This document shows, piece after piece, positions 45,415 through 53,410 of a stretch of DNA of 64,000 bases (the stretch's first letter is position 1; the number at the start of each line of letters is the position of its first letter). A model generated the notes under the pieces. That model was given only the letters and a program-made list of their open reading frames with translations. It was not told the origin of the DNA and made no database searches. The DNA is from CAJXZP01 sp041563475 (lineage in GTDB: Bacteria; Bacteroidota; Bacteroidia; Flavobacteriales_G; Salibacteraceae): positions 6,110 through 70,109 of the forward strand of contig JBFFMY010000008.1 of the NCBI GenBank assembly GCA_041563475.1, written 5' to 3'. The position numbers were made by a program, and so were the translations under genes.

Positions 45415-45422
45415 AAACTTAG
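45401..45422. terminator. hairpin centred on two overlapping stop codons
   Basis: CTAAGTTT (45401-45408) pairs with AAACTTAG (45415-45422), a perfect 8-bp stem whose six-base loop (ATTTAG) contains the stop codon of the response regulator and most of that of the opposite reading frame. There is no long T-run. It may act as a bidirectional stop. Confidence 0.4.
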
Positions 45423-45581
45423 GTCATGGATACGTTTGATTAAAATAGAATGACTTACTGATATTTTATACGTTTCAATTAAGTACGTTCTTATTTCTTC
45501 TACACTAGAAATCCCCTTCTTTTTTAATTCGATTATGGTTTTTTCCAAAAGCCCTAATCTATTGATTCTTAAATTTTTCAT
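45411..45581 (-). CDS. small HTH-like protein, 56 residues
   Basis: A reading frame of 57 codons including stop, ATG at 45581, which I read by hand. The protein is basic and helical: a first helix (LGLLEKTIIELKK), then a turn (KGISSVEEIRTYL), then ISVSHSILIKRIHDL, looking like the recognition helix of a small helix-turn-helix. It overlaps the response regulator stop codon by 3 to 4 bases. A weak -7-like TACCTTTA lies upstream. I do not recognise a family. Supported by: in-frame start and stop, good codon bias for the region, and its position convergent with a regulator. Coding status needs comparison with relatives. Confidence 0.5.
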   Translation of the reverse strand: MKNLRINRLGLLEKTIIELKKKGISSVEEIRTYLIETYKISVSHSILIKRIHDLSF

Positions 45582-45802
45582 TCCCTTAGTTTTACGTTTT
45601 ATTATAATTAACGTCTTAAAGGTAATCTTTGTTACTTCTAATATAAAAGGTTTAACATTTTTTTGAACTTAAATCTGGGAAGTTTCCTTATAAAACAAGG
45701 CGTGGTGAGATATATATAATTTATCCACATTTCTTTAACATTGAAATTAACAATTCTCCACTGCTGTTTACTCAAGGTTTAAAATGCATTATTTTCGTTG
45801 CC

Positions 45803-47722
45803 ATGTTTAGGTTCATATTTCTAATTCTGATTGGTGTATTGGGTTTTAGTTTCAATTTGATTGCGCAAGGATTTCCCAATGATAATTCTATGATGGATGA
45901 AATAATTGACGCTGAAATGAAACAAGTTTTTTTTAAGACTATTCAAGAAAACCCGAATACCACTACTTATGATGTGAAGTATTATAGGCTTCAATTAAAC
46001 ATTAACCCAGCCCAGCGATTTATTAGAGGAGTCGTAACAATTTATTTTGTACCAAACATTGATTTGACTGAAATAGTATTCGATTTATCGAATGAATTAA
46101 CGGTAGATTCATTAGTTTCCAATAATTCCGGTATTTATTCTCATATTGGAAATGTAATTAAACTTAATCACTCGTTTTCTGCCGGTGTTTTAGATTCTCT
46201 GTCTATTTTTTATCAGGGGATTCCCCCTCAGGGTAGTGGTTCATTTGTGCAATCAACTCATGGCAACCAGCCTATTATTTGGACCCTTTCTGAACCGTAT
46301 GGTGCAATGGAGTGGTGGCCGTGCAAGCAAAGTTTAACGGATAAAGCTGACTCATTAGATCTAATAATTACTGTTCCGGAGGGAAATAGAGTTGCAGGCA
46401 ATGGTATATTAACCTCCACGGAAGTGGCAAATGGATTCGCAACGGTTACATGGAAGAGTAGGTACCCAATTGTTCCTTATTTGGTTGCATTTGCGGTAAC
46501 TCCGTATGCGGAAATTTCATTTTTGAGTAATTTACAAGAAGGAGATTTGAACGTTCAAAATTATGTGTACAAAGAAGACAGTTCAGCTGTAATCAATGAA
46601 TTGTTAGCCACGGATACCTTACTTCGATTATTTGATTCTATTGTGGGGCCCTACCCTTTCATGAATGAAAAATATGGTCATGCTCAATTTGGTCGTGGTG
46701 GGGGTATGGAGCATCAAACGATGAGCTTCATGAATCATTTTCGTTTTGAATTAAATGCTCACGAACTTGCTCATCAGTGGTTTGGAGATAAAATTACGTG
46801 TGGATCATGGCAGGACTTGTGGCTTAACGAAGGGTTTGCAACCTACTTTACGGGTATAGCCTATGAAAATTTACGAAGCGATTCCCTTTGGCAGGGTTGG
46901 AAAAGGTCGGTGTTAGATAAAATAGTTTCAGAACCTGGCGGTAGTGTTTTTGTACTAGATACCCTCAACGTACCTAGGTTATTCGATTCCAGATTGACGT
47001 ATCGTAAAGGGGCATATGTACTGCATATGCTTCGTCATCAAATAGGAGATGATGCTTTTTTCTCTGGAATACAATCGTATATTCAAGACCCTAATTTGGC
47101 GTATAAAACAGCCCTTACAGATGATTTTTTTAATCACATGTCGCAAAATGCGGGTTGGGATTTATCCTATTATAAAAGCGAATGGATTTATGGGGAAGGA
47201 TATCCGAGTTTTAATGTGCAATGGGACCAAGTAAATAATGATGTAGACATAATATTATCTCAAACAACTTCGCACCTTTCTGTTGATTTTTTCCACTTAT
47301 TTGTTCCGATTCTATTTACCAATTCTAGTGGGGATTCATTAATTCAAACTGTATGGCACGCCTCAAATAGCCAGGAGCATAGGATTCCTGTAGGATTTAA
47401 GGTAGAGCAAGTAATAATTGATCCTAATTTAGATTTAATTTCAAAAGGAAATTTTTCGCTGAATACTGACTTGATTACTGGTTTTTCCTTGTATCCAAAT
47501 CCTACCAGCTCCATTTTTACGGTAAAACCAGGAAATGATTTTGGGAGATTGGAGAGTTATACCATTTATTCTTTAGATGGAAAGGTAGTGCGGAATGAAC
47601 TAAACTTTGATCCGTATCAGAACTCCAAAATTGATGTTTCGAAATTACCTTCGGGTATATATATTATTTCATTTAAGAGTTCAAGTCAAGAGATAATTCA
47701 GAAATTTGTAGTGAATCACTAA
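45803..47722 (+). CDS. M1-family metallopeptidase with T9SS sorting domain
   Basis: 639 residues. Signal peptide about 1-22 (FNLIAQ), an N-terminal beta-saddle domain (about 55-235), then the thermolysin-like catalytic domain with GGMEHQT (300-306, the M1 exopeptidase-type motif replacing GAMEN), zinc ligands His320, His324 and Glu343 in HELAHQW and LNEGFA, and LTYRKGAYVLHML with the likely catalytic Tyr. A type A T9SS domain ends it (YPNPTSSIFTV to KFVVNH). It is therefore a cell-surface aminopeptidase that trims external peptides. It is convergent with the sugar transferase, stops sharing CTAA. Confidence 0.92.
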   Translation: MFRFIFLILIGVLGFSFNLIAQGFPNDNSMMDEIIDAEMKQVFFKTIQENPNTTTYDVKYYRLQLNINPAQRFIRGVVTIYFVPNIDLTEIVFDLSNELTVDSLVSNNSGIYSHIGNVIKLNHSFSAGVLDSLSIFYQGIPPQGSGSFVQSTHGNQPIIWTLSEPYGAMEWWPCKQSLTDKADSLDLIITVPEGNRVAGNGILTSTEVANGFATVTWKSRYPIVPYLVAFAVTPYAEISFLSNLQEGDLNVQNYVYKEDSSAVINELLATDTLLRLFDSIVGPYPFMNEKYGHAQFGRGGGMEHQTMSFMNHFRFELNAHELAHQWFGDKITCGSWQDLWLNEGFATYFTGIAYENLRSDSLWQGWKRSVLDKIVSEPGGSVFVLDTLNVPRLFDSRLTYRKGAYVLHMLRHQIGDDAFFSGIQSYIQDPNLAYKTALTDDFFNHMSQNAGWDLSYYKSEWIYGEGYPSFNVQWDQVNNDVDIILSQTTSHLSVDFFHLFVPILFTNSSGDSLIQTVWHASNSQEHRIPVGFKVEQVIIDPNLDLISKGNFSLNTDLITGFSLYPNPTSSIFTVKPGNDFGRLESYTIYSLDGKVVRNELNFDPYQNSKIDVSKLPSGIYIISFKSSSQEIIQKFVVNH

Positions 47723-48444
47723 ATGTATCCAAAAATACTTTTAAGCTTTAGAGTAATTACTCCGAAAAATGCTTCTTTGAATATTCCTCCCGACATTTTT
47801 GAAGTTCCCTCTTGACGATCTGTAAAAATAATCGGCTCCTCTTTTACTTTGAATCCTTTTTTCCAGGTGCGAAATTTCATTTCAATTTGGAATGCGTATC
47901 CTTTAAATTGAATTTCATCAATACCAATGTTTTCTAATACCTTTCTGCGGTAACACTTAAATCCTGCGGTTGTATCACGAATGGGCATTCCAGTAATAAT
48001 TCGCACATAAGCAGAGGCATAATAGGACATGAGAATTCTACCCATCGGCCAATTCACTACGTTCACTCCTTTGATATATCGGGACCCGATGACCAAATCA
48101 GCATTGTTTTTTTGAGCGGAATTATACAAAACAAGCAAGTCATCTGGATTATGGGAAAAGTCGCAATCCATTTCGAAAATGAAATCGTAATGCCGATCAA
48201 TACACCAATGAAATCCATGAATATATGCTGTTCCAAGTCCTAATTTTCCAGTACGTTGCTCTAGGAATAGTTGATTAGGAAATTCACTTTGGAGTTTTTT
48301 AACAACTGCAGCAGTCCCATCGGGAGAACCGTCATCAATAATCAATAAGTCAAACGCTTTCTCCAAAGAGAAAACCTTTCGAACCATTTTTTCGATGTTT
48401 TCAATTTCGTTGTACGTAGGTATGATTACAATGCTGTCGTTCAC
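47719..48444 (-). CDS. polyprenol-phosphate mannose/glucose synthase, GT2 family
   Basis: 241 residues, GT-A fold: IVIIPTYNEIENIEKMV at the N-terminus, IDDGSPDGTA, EMDCDFSHNPDDLL with the DxD-like metal site, and DTTAGFKCYRR, the signature of dolichyl-phosphate mannosyltransferase-like (DPM1) enzymes. It lacks the C-terminal membrane helices found in some relatives. It makes a polyprenol-phosphate sugar donor for glycosylation in the envelope. The stop overlaps that of the M1 peptidase by four bases; the two are convergent, so not co-expressed. Confidence 0.88.
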   Translation of the reverse strand: MNDSIVIIPTYNEIENIEKMVRKVFSLEKAFDLLIIDDGSPDGTAAVVKKLQSEFPNQLFLEQRTGKLGLGTAYIHGFHWCIDRHYDFIFEMDCDFSHNPDDLLVLYNSAQKNNADLVIGSRYIKGVNVVNWPMGRILMSYYASAYVRIITGMPIRDTTAGFKCYRRKVLENIGIDEIQFKGYAFQIEMKFRTWKKGFKVKEEPIIFTDRQEGTSKMSGGIFKEAFFGVITLKLKSIFGYI

Positions 48445-48530
48445 AATTATGTGTATTTGTGGCGAAGATAATGTTTGGAATTAATTACACGGAAGGCGTC
48501 TCAAACAAAAAACTTAAATTTTATAAAATT

Positions 48531-48887
48531 TCATAGAGTTAATTCAATTGATGGGTCCCAAAACACCTCTGAAAAATGAACTATTTGATCATTTTCAACA
48601 GTAATTCCTTCAGATTCAAGGCGTTCTTGCATTAATGTGGGTGTGGCGAAGTGGTTCTTTCCAGTTAAAAGGCCCAATCTATTTACTACTCTATGCGCAG
48701 GGATATCCATATTCGATTTCAAACAACCATTCATAGCCCATCCGACCATTCGTGCAGACCGCGCGGAACCTAAATATTTACCGATTGCCCCATAATTGGT
48801 AACTCTTCCATAAGGGATTAAACGTACAACTTGATAAACGTTCTCAAAGAAATCTTTGTTTTTTTCGGATAACTTTATGCTGCTCAT
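48531..48887 (-). CDS. alkyltransferase-like protein (MGMT family, no catalytic Cys)
   Basis: 118 residues, covering the C-terminal DNA-binding half of O6-alkylguanine-DNA alkyltransferase: PYGRVTNYGAIGKYLGSARSARMVGWAMNG and the active-site loop. The Cys of the PCHR motif is replaced: the sequence reads IPAHRVVNRLGLLTG. It thus cannot self-alkylate by the normal route; proteins of this ATL type bind alkylated guanine and hand the lesion to nucleotide excision repair. uvrC is in this window at 53411-55213. It lies 3 bases after trmB and is probably co-transcribed with it. Confidence 0.9.
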   Translation of the reverse strand: MSSIKLSEKNKDFFENVYQVVRLIPYGRVTNYGAIGKYLGSARSARMVGWAMNGCLKSNMDIPAHRVVNRLGLLTGKNHFATPTLMQERLESEGITVENDQIVHFSEVFWDPSIELTL

Positions 48888-48890
48888 GAA

Positions 48891-49601
48891 TTATGAAATT
48901 CTGAAACTTAAATATTTAATCACGTGACCAATTTCAGAAAATTTAGCTTCATAATACGTTTTTACCTGAAGGATTTCTCTCAATTTTGGGTCAGTAACAC
49001 GATCTAAATCGGCATAAATATCATGGGAGGCGAATTCTAATTTGTATCCATGCTCATCAATTTGCTCAAGTGTATAATTAAAGAAGAAATCGTTGTCATG
49101 TTTCAAATGAATCAATCCTCCCGGTTTTAAGAATTGTTTGTATCGATCCATAAATAACGGAGCCGTTAAACGTTTCCGGGCACGATTTTTTTGGGGTTGC
49201 GGGTCAGGAAATGTAATCCAAATTTCATCCACTTCATTTATTTCAAAAAAAGAGGTAATAAAATCAATTCTTGTGCGCAAAAAACCAGCATTACCTAAAC
49301 CCTCTGCTAAGGCTATTTTCGCACCTTTCCATAATCTAGCCCCTTTTATATCCACTCCTAAAAAGTTCTTTTCTGGATTTTGTCGAGCTAATGCCACGGT
49401 ATATTCTCCACCTCCACAGGCTAATTCTAAAACTAAAGGTTTGTTATTCGGAAAAAATTCAGTTTTCCATTTACCTTTTATCGGATGAGGGAGAATTGCA
49501 CCACCATTTTCACCATCAATTACATCCACCAAAGAAGGCTCTAAAACATTTTTGAATTCTGCTACATCTGCAAATCGTTTTAGTTTATTTTTATTAGACA
49601 T
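48891..49601 (-). CDS. trmB: tRNA (guanine-N7-)-methyltransferase
   Basis: 236 residues. TrmB methylates G46 of tRNA using S-adenosylmethionine. SAM-binding motifs: LELACGGGEYTVALARQNP, FLGVDIKGARLWKGAK, and the family's ITFPDPQPQKNRARKRL signature; LIHLKHDNDFFFNYTL follows. Length is normal. The start ATG at 49601 is 17 bases after a -7-like TATTTTTG on the minus strand (49625-49618). It is followed closely by the alkyltransferase-like gene. Confidence 0.95.
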   Translation of the reverse strand: MSNKNKLKRFADVAEFKNVLEPSLVDVIDGENGGAILPHPIKGKWKTEFFPNNKPLVLELACGGGEYTVALARQNPEKNFLGVDIKGARLWKGAKIALAEGLGNAGFLRTRIDFITSFFEINEVDEIWITFPDPQPQKNRARKRLTAPLFMDRYKQFLKPGGLIHLKHDNDFFFNYTLEQIDEHGYKLEFASHDIYADLDRVTDPKLREILQVKTYYEAKFSEIGHVIKYLSFRIS

Positions 49602-49617
49602 CCCCTATAATTTTTGG

Positions 49618-49625
49618 CAAAAATA
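49618..49625 (-). promoter_or_regulatory. putative -7 element of trmB
   Basis: TATTTTTG on the minus strand, a perfect TAnnTTTG, 17 bases before the ATG. No clear TTG at the -33 distance. Confidence 0.4.
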
Positions 49626-49675
49626 ACTCCATTAAAATCAAATAATGCGGGGTTTGGTTTTAATTTGTTATTCCA

Positions 49676-50752
49676 ATGAATAAGACCAAAACCATATTAG
49701 TAGCGCCATTAAATTGGGGAATTGGTCATGCCACTCGTTGTATTCCAATAATTCACGCTTTACTGGAACAAAATCACAAAGTAGTTATTGCTTCTGATGG
49801 AAGTGCCTTAGAGGTTCTTGCACAAAAATTTCCACTTTTAATTCGCGAAGAATTACCTAGTTATAATATTTCCTATCCCGAATCTGGAAAGCTTATTAAT
49901 CATGTTGCAAAGTTAATCCCAGGTATTCTTCAAGCCATTAAGCAAGAAAGAAAGGTATTGGAGGCCTTACAGATTAAGTACAATTTTGATGTTGTTATTT
50001 CTGATAATAGATATGGATTGCATATCCCTGAAGCAAAAACGATTTTTATTTCGCATCAAATAAAAATAAATGTGCCTTTTGGTGCTGATTTTTTAGCCCT
50101 GTTACAATTGCGGTTTATAGGGAGGTTTAGTGAAGTTTGGATACCAGATACTCCTGGAAAAAATAATCTTTCGGGTAATTTATCCCATAACTGTAGGTTG
50201 CCTAAAAACACAAAATTTATTGGACCTTTAAGCCAATTCAGTTTGCATGAAGTGGGCGAAATCCCAAAACATTTTACGCACGATAAACCTTTTTCATTAA
50301 TTGTAATTTCAGGACCTGAACCTCAAAGAACAATTTTTGAGAGGATGATTTTAGAACAAATTCAGAAGTTTGATGAAAAGGTGGTGGTGGTTGGTGGTAG
50401 CCCTAGGGATACTGGTGAGGTTAATCTCCCATTGTATTACCCATTTCTTACAGCTCCTAATTTACGATGGTTGTTGCAAAATGCACGTTCTATAATTGTT
50501 CGTGCAGGATACTCTACGGTAATGGATTTATCTATTCTTCAACGACCTGCAATTTTAGTTCCCACACCAGGGCAAATAGAACAAGAGTATTTGGCTAGTC
50601 ATTTATCACGAAACGGCATGTTTGCCGAGATGAGTCAAGATGATTTTAATCTATCGAAAGCCATTGAACGGTATGCGAAACTCCGAGTTAATTCACAAAT
50701 TATTTCTGCAGATTATTCGGAAGAATTTCAATTGGCGATTAACAACATTTAA
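49676..50752 (+). CDS. GT-B glycosyltransferase (MurG-like)
   Basis: 358 residues. The N-terminal APLNWGIGHATRCIPIIHAL resembles the MurG-type glycine-rich loop (GxGHxxR), and the C-terminal half has SGPEPQRTIFE and the sugar-nucleotide loop of the family (ARSIIVRAGYSTVMDLSILQRPAILVPTPGQIEQEYLA). The likely action is sugar transfer from a nucleotide sugar to a lipid acceptor. It is unlike the true murG neighbourhood (no cell-division cluster), so I do not use that name. Its own promoter region is unclear. The next gene starts after 119 bases. Confidence 0.8.
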   Translation: MNKTKTILVAPLNWGIGHATRCIPIIHALLEQNHKVVIASDGSALEVLAQKFPLLIREELPSYNISYPESGKLINHVAKLIPGILQAIKQERKVLEALQIKYNFDVVISDNRYGLHIPEAKTIFISHQIKINVPFGADFLALLQLRFIGRFSEVWIPDTPGKNNLSGNLSHNCRLPKNTKFIGPLSQFSLHEVGEIPKHFTHDKPFSLIVISGPEPQRTIFERMILEQIQKFDEKVVVVGGSPRDTGEVNLPLYYPFLTAPNLRWLLQNARSIIVRAGYSTVMDLSILQRPAILVPTPGQIEQEYLASHLSRNGMFAEMSQDDFNLSKAIERYAKLRVNSQIISADYSEEFQLAINNI

Positions 50753-50871
50753 CCTTTAAAAACGTTAACATCTTCGGGTGAAAAAAACAATATTTGTTGC
50801 GGATTAACGTTATAAAAATTGGCTTTATTTGTGGCCATCCACTAAGTACTAATAAATTAATTTAATTTCGA

Positions 50872-52365
50872 ATGATAGGAAAGTTTTTCATTCTTCCATT
50901 GGTTGCCTTGTGTAGTTTTTCTGTAATTGGATTTTCTCAATCTAATGGTCAGGATACCGCCTCCATTGAATCTTTAGAGATAGACGCTGGGGATGAGGTA
51001 GTTTTTACTTTGGATCATTTAGCGAGAATTCCATATCTCGAAATGCATCAGGTGGATACGAGTATTGCGTCATTAAATACCTTTGGTTTTGCACCGGATA
51101 GTGTTCCGGTTTATGATAGTGCGTATTATGCAGCTTTCTTAGACTCTTTGGATAAACGTTCTCCTTTTGATTTGGTGTATAACGCTAGAACAGATGCCTT
51201 TATAAAGCTATATGCAGTAAAAAGAAGAAAATCTACAGAAAAATTGTTGGGCCTTCAACACCAATATTTTCCGATGATGGAGGAGCTTTTGGCTAAATAC
51301 GAAATGCCTTTTGAATTAAAGTATCTAGCGGTTATTGAATCGGGCTTAAATCCTAAAGCGAGATCAAAAGCAGGAGCTGTTGGACTATGGCAATTTATGT
51401 ACACTACGGGTAAAATGTTTGATTTGCACCAAAACTCATACATGGATGAACGTATGGACCCTATTAAATCTACGGAAGCTGCCTTGCAATATTTAAAATA
51501 TCTGTATGGAATTTATCACAAATGGGATTTAGCTCTTGCCGCGTATAATTGTGGACCAGGCAATGTGAATAGGGCGATGAGAAGAGCGGGGAATTCAGAT
51601 GGAAATTATTGGGACTTGTACGCGTTTCTCCCGCGCGAAACAAGAGGCTATGTGCCGGCTTTTATCGCAGTAAATTATGTAATGAATAACCCATCTGCCC
51701 ATAACTTATATCCAGTAATGCCGAAATCCACGTATTTTGAAATGGATACTGTTCATGTAAATAAACCTATTGGATTTGATGAAATTGCGAAGGCTTTGGA
51801 TATGCAAGTGGCAGATATTGCATATTTTAATCCTACGTACAAATTGAATTATATTCCAGCGTATAACAATAAGACTGCGATTTTGTATTTGCCACATGAA
51901 AAAGCAGAACTTTTTGTGCAAAACGAGGATAAAATGTACGCGTTGGCCAAAGTAGAAAAACCAAATCAAGGCCAGGAAATAAAAAAGTTTACCGAGGAAA
52001 GAGTTGTATATACTGTAAGATCAGGCGATTATTTAGGTAAAATTTCTAATAAATATAACGTAAGTATTTCCAATATTAAAACCTGGAATGGTCTTCGAAG
52101 TAATAGTTTACGGGTGGGTCAGAAGTTGATTATATATCCAAAAGGTTCCTATGCATCGGCAGCACCTTCTAGTAATGCATCCGTGAAGAAAGCAGTAGTT
52201 ACAACCTCGGGAAATTATACCTATTATGAAATTCAATCGGGGGATACATTATGGGATATTGCAAACGCCCGAGGGGTAAGCGTAGATCAACTTAAGGAAT
52301 GGAATTCTAGTTTACGAGATAAGGGATTGAAAGTTGGCACGAAAATTATTGTAGGTGCATCGTAA
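50872..52365 (+). CDS. LysM-containing lytic transglycosylase (MltD-like)
   Basis: 497 residues. Signal peptide about 1-22 (IGFSQ), then an SLT-type domain at about 125-270 with the catalytic Glu156 (YLAVIESGLNPKARSKAGAVG) and the AYNCGPGNVNRAMRR motif. After that are two LysM domains (about 379-421 YTVRSGDYLGKISNKYNVSI; and about 450-495 YYEIQSGDTLWDIANARGVS). It cleaves murein glycan strands while bound to peptidoglycan. It is followed after 16 bases by the DUF4837 lipoprotein gene in an operon. Confidence 0.94.
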   Translation: MIGKFFILPLVALCSFSVIGFSQSNGQDTASIESLEIDAGDEVVFTLDHLARIPYLEMHQVDTSIASLNTFGFAPDSVPVYDSAYYAAFLDSLDKRSPFDLVYNARTDAFIKLYAVKRRKSTEKLLGLQHQYFPMMEELLAKYEMPFELKYLAVIESGLNPKARSKAGAVGLWQFMYTTGKMFDLHQNSYMDERMDPIKSTEAALQYLKYLYGIYHKWDLALAAYNCGPGNVNRAMRRAGNSDGNYWDLYAFLPRETRGYVPAFIAVNYVMNNPSAHNLYPVMPKSTYFEMDTVHVNKPIGFDEIAKALDMQVADIAYFNPTYKLNYIPAYNNKTAILYLPHEKAELFVQNEDKMYALAKVEKPNQGQEIKKFTEERVVYTVRSGDYLGKISNKYNVSISNIKTWNGLRSNSLRVGQKLIIYPKGSYASAAPSSNASVKKAVVTTSGNYTYYEIQSGDTLWDIANARGVSVDQLKEWNSSLRDKGLKVGTKIIVGAS

Positions 52366-52381
52366 ATAATACCTTTTCACC

Positions 52382-53407
52382 ATGAACGATTTCATAAAAT
52401 CACTTTTTGTATTTACCCTTTTTCTAGCCGTGTTTACTTCCTGTAAGGATGAGAACCCGGCCAATACGTTGCTAAGCGTCTCCGGAAACCCAGGTGATGT
52501 AATTGTGGTAACAACCACCAATCAATGGGAAGGACTAACAGGTGAAACCATACGTGAACATTTTGAAAAAAAGGTATATGGAATGCCTCAAGATGAGCCT
52601 ATATTTAATGTGATTAGAACCAATAAAAGTGATTTTGAAAGAATTTTCAAAACCTTTAGAAATGTAGTTTTTATAACTATTGATACTAGTCGATTTAGCG
52701 AAGGTGAAGTTACGTTTCATAAAGATGCTTGGGCGAAAGGTCAGCTTATTATCAATGTAACAGCAAGTAGTAGAGATGAGTTAATAGAGCTTTTTAATGC
52801 ACGTGCGGATCAAATGGTTTATGCCATTCAAACGAAAGAATTTAATAGGTTATACGCGCAGTATCGAAAACACCCAAACAAAGGAATTCGGAATAAGTTA
52901 GAGAAATTATTGAAAATTAGAGTAATGGTCCCAAAAGAAACCGTTTTGGCTTCTTCCGACTCTAACCACGCATGGATTAGACTAGAAAGACAACGACTTA
53001 AAGGAGGGTATCAACATGAAGTGAGTCAAGGAGTTTTAATTTATAAGTATCCATATACCGCGAAACAACAATTTTTAGATTCAAATTTATTTGCAAAGAG
53101 AGATTCCATTCTACAGGCTTATATTCCTGGACCAAGTGAAGGAAGCTACATGACTACCGAATACAGGTATCAACCTCCTTTGACCCAAGACATTGATTTC
53201 GATGGGCATTTCGCAAAGGAAATTCATGGTTTATGGCGTGTGGAGAACGATTTTATGGGAGGACCTATGGCTTCAATATTTGTTCTAAACGAGGATGAAG
53301 GAATGATATATTCTATTTCAGGATATGCATTTGCACCGCAGTTTGATAAACGCGAGTATTACCGAGAAGTGGAAGCGATGGTGCGATCCGTAAGATTTGT
53401 AAAATAA
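52382..53407 (+). CDS. DUF4837 lipoprotein
   Basis: 341 residues, with a lipobox (FTSC, Cys near 20) after a hydrophobic helix, so a lipoprotein. The body (NPGDVIVVTTTNQWEG to RTNKSDFERIFKTFRNVVFITID) matches the Bacteroidota family DUF4837, which I recall as often placed beside lytic transglycosylases, as here. A periplasmic role in peptidoglycan maintenance is inferred from context only. It ends 3 bases before the convergent uvrC stop. Confidence 0.8.
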   Translation: MNDFIKSLFVFTLFLAVFTSCKDENPANTLLSVSGNPGDVIVVTTTNQWEGLTGETIREHFEKKVYGMPQDEPIFNVIRTNKSDFERIFKTFRNVVFITIDTSRFSEGEVTFHKDAWAKGQLIINVTASSRDELIELFNARADQMVYAIQTKEFNRLYAQYRKHPNKGIRNKLEKLLKIRVMVPKETVLASSDSNHAWIRLERQRLKGGYQHEVSQGVLIYKYPYTAKQQFLDSNLFAKRDSILQAYIPGPSEGSYMTTEYRYQPPLTQDIDFDGHFAKEIHGLWRVENDFMGGPMASIFVLNEDEGMIYSISGYAFAPQFDKREYYREVEAMVRSVRFVK

Positions 53408-53410
53408 TGG

